A stretch of 64,000 bases of DNA from SLSG01 sp964477035 (GTDB lineage Bacteria; Bacteroidota; Bacteroidia; Bacteroidales; UBA7960), in assembly GCA_964477035.1 (NCBI GenBank), contig CAYZCW010000012.1:13482-77481 (forward strand). Direction: 5' to 3'. Position numbers and translations under genes: made by a program. The notes under the pieces were generated by a model, which ran no database searches, was not told where the DNA came from, and saw only the letters and a program-made list of their open reading frames with translations. Below, piece after piece: positions 61,801-64,000 of this stretch. Every line of letters begins with the position of its first letter. Within the stretch, counting starts at the first letter, position 1.

Positions 61801-64000
61801 GTATTGGTCACCACGAGGGTGTAGGTGATGGTTTGTCCCACGGCATCATAGGTCGCCGGATCGGCCGTCTTGGTCACCGTGATGGCCGGGTTCTGGACGG
61901 CGGTGACCGTCTCCTCATCGTCGTCCACCACGGTCGTGCCATCCGGTGCCTCTCCACTTGCGGTAGCCGTGTTGACCACCTGCCCGGCATCCAGATCGGC
62001 CTGGGTGATGGTATGGGTCTCGGTAAAGGTCTCGGTGTCTCCCGGGGCCAGGCTGGGGACGGTCACGCTCAGGCCGGTCAGCGGGTCGGTGACCTGGACA
62101 CCCGTCAGGGTGACATTGCCCGTGTTGATCACCACCAGGGTGTAGGTGATGGTTTGTCCTACAGCATCATACGTCGTGGGATCGGCCGTCTTGGTGATGG
62201 CGATGGCCGGGTTCTGGATGGCGGTGACCGTTTCGTCGTCGCTGTCGTCCACGGTGGATCCGTCGGGCGCTTCTCCTTCGGCAGTGGCCGTGTTCACCAC
62301 GCTGCCGCCATCCAGATCAGCCTGGGTGATGGTGTACGTTTCGGTGAAGGTCTCAGAGCCCCCCGGGACCAGGCTGGCGATGACGGTGTTGAGGCCTGTC
62401 AGCGGGTCGGTCACGGTGATGTCCGTCAGGGTCACATTGCCCGTGTTGGTCACCACGATGGAGTAGGTGATCACGTCCCCGACCGTGTCGTAGGTGGTGG
62501 GATCGGCCGTCTTGGTGATGGCGATGGCCGGGCTTTGGATGGCGGTGACCGTCTCGTCGTCGCTGTCATCGACAGTGGAGCCGTCCGGCGCCGTGCCGCT
62601 GGCCGAGGCGGTGTTCAGCACGCTGCCGCCGTCCAGGTCGGCCTGGGTGATGGTGTAGGTTTCGGTGAAGGTCTCAGATGCTCCGGGAGCGAGGCTGGCG
62701 ATGGTCACATTCATGCCGGTCAGCGGGTCGGTCACGGTGATGCCCGTGAGGGTCACGTTGCCCGTGTTGGTCACCACGAGGGTGTAGGTGATCACATCCC
62801 CGACCGTGTCGTAGGTGGTGGGATCGGCCGTCTTGGTGATCGTAATGGCCGGATCCTGGTCGGCAAAAATGATCTCGGTATCCTCATCCACCACATCGAT
62901 GTTTCCGGGCGCGCGGCCGGTGGCATGCGCCGTATTGGGCACGGAGCCATTATCCAGGTCGGCCTGGGTGATGGTATACGTCCTGATGATGGTCCTGGAT
63001 TCTCCGGGATTCAGCCTGCCGACGTTCTGGTTCAGCCCGACCAGCGGGTCGGTCACGGTCACCCCGTTGAGGGAGACATTGCCGGTATTGGCGACCACGA
63101 TCGTGTACGTGATTTCCTGTCCGACGAAACTATAAATTGTCGGATCGGCTGTCTTGGTGACGCTGATGGCCGGGCTCTGGACGGCGGTGACGGTCTCGTC
63201 GTCGCTGTCGCCCACGGTGGAGCCGTCCGGCGCCGTGCCGCTGGCCGTGGCGGTGTTCAGCACCTGGCCGTTATCCAGGTCGTCCTGGGTGATGGTGTAG
63301 GTCTCGGTGAAAGTCTCGGAGGCTCCCGGTGCCAGGCTGGCAACGGTCACGCTCAGGCCGGTCAGCGGGTCGGTGACCTGGACACCTGTCAGGGTGACAT
63401 TGCCGGTATTGGTTACCACGAGGGTGTAGGTGATCACATCCCCGACCGCATCATAGGTCGTCGGATCGGCCGTCTTGGTGATGGCGATGGCCGGGCTCTG
63501 GATGGCCATGACGGTCTCCTGGTCGCTGTCGCTCACGGTGGAGCCGTCCGGTACGGTGCCGGTGGCCGTGGCGGTGTTCACCACGCTGCCATTCTCGAGA
63601 TCGGCCTGGGTGACCGTATAGGTTTCAATAAATGTTTCAGAGGTGCCCGGTGCCAGGCTGGCGACGGTCACGCTCAGGCCCGTGAGCGGGTCGGTCACGC
63701 TGATATTGGTGAGTGTCACATTGCCCGTGTTGGTCACCACGAGGGTATAGGTGATCACCTCTCCGACGCTGGCATAGGTCGTCGGATCGGCCGTCTTGGT
63801 GATGGCAATGCCCGGGCTCTGGATGGCCGTGACGGTCTCGTCGTCGCTGTCGCCCACGGTGGAACCGTCCGGCGCCGTGCCGCTGGCGGTGGCCGTGTTG
63901 ACCACGCTGCCGGCGTCCAGGTCGGCCTGGGTGATGGTGTAGGTCTCGGTGAAGGTCTCAGAGTCTCCCGGTGCCAGGCTGGCGACGGTCACGCTCAGGC
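52548..64000 (-). CDS. Giant tandem-repeat surface protein with T9SS type B C-terminal domain, 5'-truncated
   Basis: At least 3,814 residues; the frame is open to the right window edge, so the N-terminus and signal peptide are missing. From the visible N-terminal side: about 25 complete copies of a 107-residue Ig-like repeat (VTKTADPATYDAVGQ opening, NTATASGTAPDGS near the end), a cadherin-like block with AVDDANDPPG and ILENDRLNG, seven DUF11-type repeats (TYTITVENLGPG pattern, Asp-rich DPDLSNN loops likely to bind calcium) and a gliding-motility-associated C-terminal domain (IPEGFSPDGDGINDTF). It is predicted to be a surface adhesin or fibre exported by the T9SS with its SprF partner at 51535. 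Strictly a partial protein. Confidence 0.95.
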   Translation of the reverse strand, partial: LSVTVASLAPGDSETFTETYTITQADLDAGSVVNTATASGTAPDGSTVGDSDDETVTAIQSPGIAITKTADPTTYASVGEVITYTLVVTNTGNVTLTNISVTDPLTGLSVTVASLAPGTSETFIETYTVTQADLENGSVVNTATATGTVPDGSTVSDSDQETVMAIQSPAIAITKTADPTTYDAVGDVITYTLVVTNTGNVTLTGVQVTDPLTGLSVTVASLAPGASETFTETYTITQDDLDNGQVLNTATASGTAPDGSTVGDSDDETVTAVQSPAISVTKTADPTIYSFVGQEITYTIVVANTGNVSLNGVTVTDPLVGLNQNVGRLNPGESRTIIRTYTITQADLDNGSVPNTAHATGRAPGNIDVVDEDTEIIFADQDPAITITKTADPTTYDTVGDVITYTLVVTNTGNVTLTGITVTDPLTGMNVTIASLAPGASETFTETYTITQADLDGGSVLNTASASGTAPDGSTVDDSDDETVTAIQSPAIAITKTADPTTYDTVGDVITYSIVVTNTGNVTLTDITVTDPLTGLNTVIASLVPGGSETFTETYTITQADLDGGSVVNTATAEGEAPDGSTVDDSDDETVTAIQNPAIAITKTADPTTYDAVGQTITYTLVVINTGNVTLTGVQVTDPLTGLSVTVPSLAPGDTETFTETHTITQADLDAGQVVNTATASGEAPDGTTVVDDDEETVTAVQNPAITVTKTADPATYDAVGQTITYTLVVTNTGNVTLTNVQVTDPLTGLNTVIPTLAPGASETFFETYAITQTDLDAGQVVNTATAATVFNGNPVEDSDSATVTAIQNPAILITKTADPATYDAVGQTITYTIVVTNTGNVTLTGVQVTDPLTGMNVTVPSLAPGDSQTFNETYTITQADLDGGSVLNTATASGTAPDGSTVDDSDDETVTAVQNPAIAITKTADPATYDAVGQTISYTLVVTNTGNVTLTNISVTDPLTGLNATVATLAPGDSETFTETYTITQADLDGGSVVNTATAEGEAPDGSTVTDNDEETVTAIQNPAIAITKTADPDTYDTLGQTISYTLVVTNTGNVTLTGISVTDPLTGLSVTIPSLAPGDSETFAETYTITQADLDGGSVLNTATASGTAPDGSTVDDSDDEIVTANQSPAILITKTADPATYDAVGQTITYTITVTNTGTVTLTNVQVTDPLTGLSATIPSLAPGASETFTETYTITQADIDAGEVVNTATASGTAPDRSAVEDSDSATVTAIQNPAILITKTADPATYDTLGETITYTITVTNTGNVTLTGVTVTDPLTGMDVTVASLAPGASRNFTETYAITQSDLDGGSVLNTATASGTAPDGAVVEDNDSATVTAVQSPAIAITKTADPATYDAVGQTITYTLVVTNTGNVTLTGVTVTDPLTGMNVTIPSLAPGATQAFTETYAITQADLDAGQVVNTATASGTAPDGSTVEDSDSATVTAVQSPAIAVTKTADPATYDSEGQAITYTLVVTNTGNVTLTDVLVTDPLTGMSVTIPSLAPGVSETLTESYIITQADLDAGQVLNTAHASGTAPDGSAVEDSDDETITAEQNPALSVTKTADPATYDTAGEVITYTITVTNTGTVTLTGISVTDPLTGLNAVIPSLAPGASETFFETYTITQADLDAGQVLNTATASTVFNGEPVTGSDDEVVTATQNPAIAITKTADPATYDTLGETITYTITVTNTGNVTLTGVTVTDPLTGMNFTVASLAPGASEAFTEAYTITQADLDGGSVVNTATAQGTAPDGATVEDSDSATVTAIQNPAINLTKTADPVTYQAVGETITYTITVTNTGNVTLTNVSVTDPLTGLSTVIPSLAPGAQAVLTETYAITQADIDAGEVVNTATAIGEALGGATVEDSDSATVTAVKIPGLSVTKAASPLTYSTPGDVITYTITVTNTGNVTLVDVLVTDPLTGLSTTIASLAPGASEVYMETYTITQADIDAGEVPNTATAATVYEGTPVEDSDQAVVSADKDPSLTIVKTASQPTYSAAGETITYTLLVTNTGNVTLYDILVEDPMLALSVNIPVLAPGESQTISEDHTVTQEDINAGSIENTASATALFEGNTIRDEDDETVTAEQNPDILVVKTASQPAYTTEGEVITYTIRVTNTGNVTLVQVRVTDPLTGLDTVVDVMEPGEVREFTQTYSITQADLDAGSVVNTASATGEAPDGSGVSDEDTVTIVADQLPGLELVKAASQPTYSFAGEEIEYTITVTNTGNVTLTGILVEDPLTGLSTIIPSLDPGASVDILQTHAILQADIEAGELTNTATASATFGGIPLTDSDSVTIIAILEPSIEVVKTADRDDYDEAGQVITYTITVTNDGNVTLYNVEVTDDLLSFATTIDVLQPGESRSFVETYTVTQADLDAGSVVNTAEATGYDQDGNPVSDDDTVTVGAIGNPSLDVEKVADRTSFDAVGIVITYTITVTNNGNLTLLNVVVTDPLTGLNQNIGNMAPGDVITLTTTYTTTQNDLNHGEILNVATARGTDPTGEEVSAEGIAIVGGVARPSIRVIKTADRSSYDAPGQVITYTIQVINNGNVTLTGVVAEDPALNITRNFPVMLPGAVQTFTGSRTITQADIENVAVENIAYATGTAPDGTQVNDNDFLRIPAIQRPSISLTKVADREFYRAVGEEIIYTLVVTNTGNIAVRNINVTDPYAQIFEGNPIANLPVGESRTVRARHIVTQADLDAGFFENRAEAVGTTDVMRRVVSNPAIAIVYAQFNQIIAVDDANDPPGVNGALGGIAIPDILENDRLNGLPFARHEVVLTRISSPADSLGNPQAGITLDLATGEVRVAPGTPGGTYTFRYRICETLNASNCDEATVTVLVFSPADLKVTKTTHAPEVHAGELVTYTITVENLGPGTAFNAVVQDQDILSDPRLSIESVLPSMGSWTAPNWTIGDLTAGQTATLTIQARVSPGVAQGTLIPNRVLVSSDTYDPDLSNNEDEAEFMVTTSADLAVIKSADPDPVIAGDEVTYTLTVTNHGPSDALAVSVSDFLPADLAFVSASHGGTYDPIAHAVSWSFSQLPAGETLSLTITASTLSSLPHGSQLTNTATVSSDTEDPDLSNNTHTITTPVDTRANLVMKKTALSDIVIAGTELHYRVSVTNLGPSDAQNVVVVDQLPVNTLFIGADNNGVYDPASHTVTWTLASLTATPPGNTHDFLVTVTVPPDYLADGDGDGDRRVVNRARVDSGTEDPDGGDNEDEIDTPVYARADLAIFKEVDKDPVVAGMGMTYTITVVNEGPSDAHGVYVRETLPLGVTITNVTVPPGTSWSDPDWMIGTLPYGATVSLQLEVTTDPALPQGHLLTNVVQVFSRTFDPRPANNRAQAENRVTTLADLQVFKESLVDTIVAGTADYAEFEIIVRNHGPSDAVNVVLTDDVTGNFTGAEYLPEGAADWIPWTGSLAYDYLPAGGQFVIRIRMQALPHVEGETLNTATVGSDTEDPDPANNTDSDTVLVRSEADLKIEIIDVAPSYNPFAGINITYTMEVENLGPSDARITRVTNELPDELQFVTTDHGGSPAAKMLTWDLGTVVVGDKVVITLVTNLPSWVREGTRIPNVVEVESITPDPDLSNNMDEAEIEVQALVDLEVIKTASSPVARAGDEVTYFLDVYNHGPSYAFNVIVQDELPEGVTFVSASHNGHYNPDTHAVTWTMDSLENKVAPVQLSVLVRLKRDLQAGQVLTNHAGVVSLTTELFWDNNQSSAQVEVERPLELFIPEGFSPDGDGINDTFVIGGLFDLYPQNKITIVDRWGSFVFSTEPYHENWWDGKNYRGEDMPRGTYYYVLELGPGNEPIRGFIYLAR
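52840..55480 (-). repeat. Seven DUF11-type repeats
   Basis: Seven copies of about 125 residues, each with an Asn/Glu-Leu/His-Gly-Pro segment (NLGPSDA, NHGPSDA, NEGPSDA) and a DxxxxNNxD loop. They differ markedly from one another, so they are older than the neighbouring 107-residue array. Confidence 0.88.
55810..64000 (-). repeat. Array of 107-residue (321-bp) tandem repeats
   Basis: About 25.5 units with a period of exactly 321 bp, for example cgtcttggtg at 63471 and again at 63792. Units from about 58,380 to the window edge are nearly identical; those from 55,810 to 58,380 are clearly diverged (KAASPLTY, KTASQPTY, KTADRDDY, KVADREFY openings). The array continues past the window. Confidence 0.95.

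Noticed and set aside
55810..64000. Tandem repeats as a CRISPR array or satellite DNA
   Set aside because: The period is 321 bp, an exact multiple of three, in one continuous reading frame with conserved protein motifs.
1..64000. tRNA, rRNA or other structured RNA genes
   Set aside because: I looked through the gaps for acceptor/T-arm patterns and rRNA segments and found none; small regulatory RNAs cannot be excluded by eye.

Overview
The window reads as one contig of a GC-rich member of the Bacteroidota. The evidence is Bacteroidota-type promoters (TTG, about 19 nt, TAnnTTTG), three type IX secretion (T9SS) proteins (PorT, a T9SS plug-domain protein, PorP/SprF), a giant T9SS type B cargo, a TonB-dependent receptor with a carboxypeptidase-regulatory N-domain, a six-gene Na+-NQR and a solitary SiaC. 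The order is probably Bacteroidales or Marinilabiliales-like, but the sequence alone does not settle this. No rRNA, tRNA, CRISPR array, insertion sequence or phage gene was recognised.

Layout. 1-1.65 kb: the 3' part of an S9 peptidase. 1.76-7.57 kb (minus): a six-gene membrane/periplasmic sulfur operon. It encodes an octaheme cytochrome c of the tetrathionate-reductase (OTR) family, a cytochrome b, a lipoprotein with two rhodanese domains, two YeeE/YedE-type sulfur transport proteins (one fused to a rhodanese domain) and a membrane-anchored rhodanese. Three of the six proteins end in the same Gly-Gly-Cys after a related proline-rich tail; this is the most striking feature of the window. 8.0-15.3 kb: sirtuin, SpoU methyltransferase, PorT, PdxH, heptose kinase, aminotransferase, a small membrane protein with a ThiS-like carrier, and the T9SS plug-domain protein.

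15.4-23.3 kb: nqrABCDEF, a cation-diffusion facilitator and apbE, the flavin transferase that loads NqrB and NqrC. 23.4-26.9 kb: an MCE/Mla-type lipid transport operon. At 27.0 kb (minus) lies a 70-residue four-cysteine membrane protein that I read as an NqrM-like maturation factor. 27.3-37.9 kb: mostly housekeeping genes (rRNA methyltransferase, rpsF-rpsR-rplI, an AbgT transporter, a lipoprotein, a DMT exporter, rplU-rpmA, serS, a TPR protein, rsmA).

38.0-47.5 kb: a phosphatase-like/LysM membrane protein, aspartate kinase, an ECF sigma factor, a CarH-like MerR/B12 regulator, SiaC, a stand-alone DnaB-type ATPase, a DUF2148 protein, Tpx and DnaK. 47.7-52.5 kb: a TonB receptor, a carboxypeptidase-regulatory-domain protein, rpmB and PorP/SprF. 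52.5-64.0 kb (minus): one open frame running off the window, with at least 25 tandem 107-residue repeats, a cadherin-like block, seven DUF11-type repeats and a C-terminal T9SS type B sorting domain; PorP/SprF follows it directly.

Functional picture: an envelope-rich genome with sodium-pumping respiration, a dedicated system for inorganic sulfur at the inner membrane and periplasm, and T9SS export of very large adhesins.
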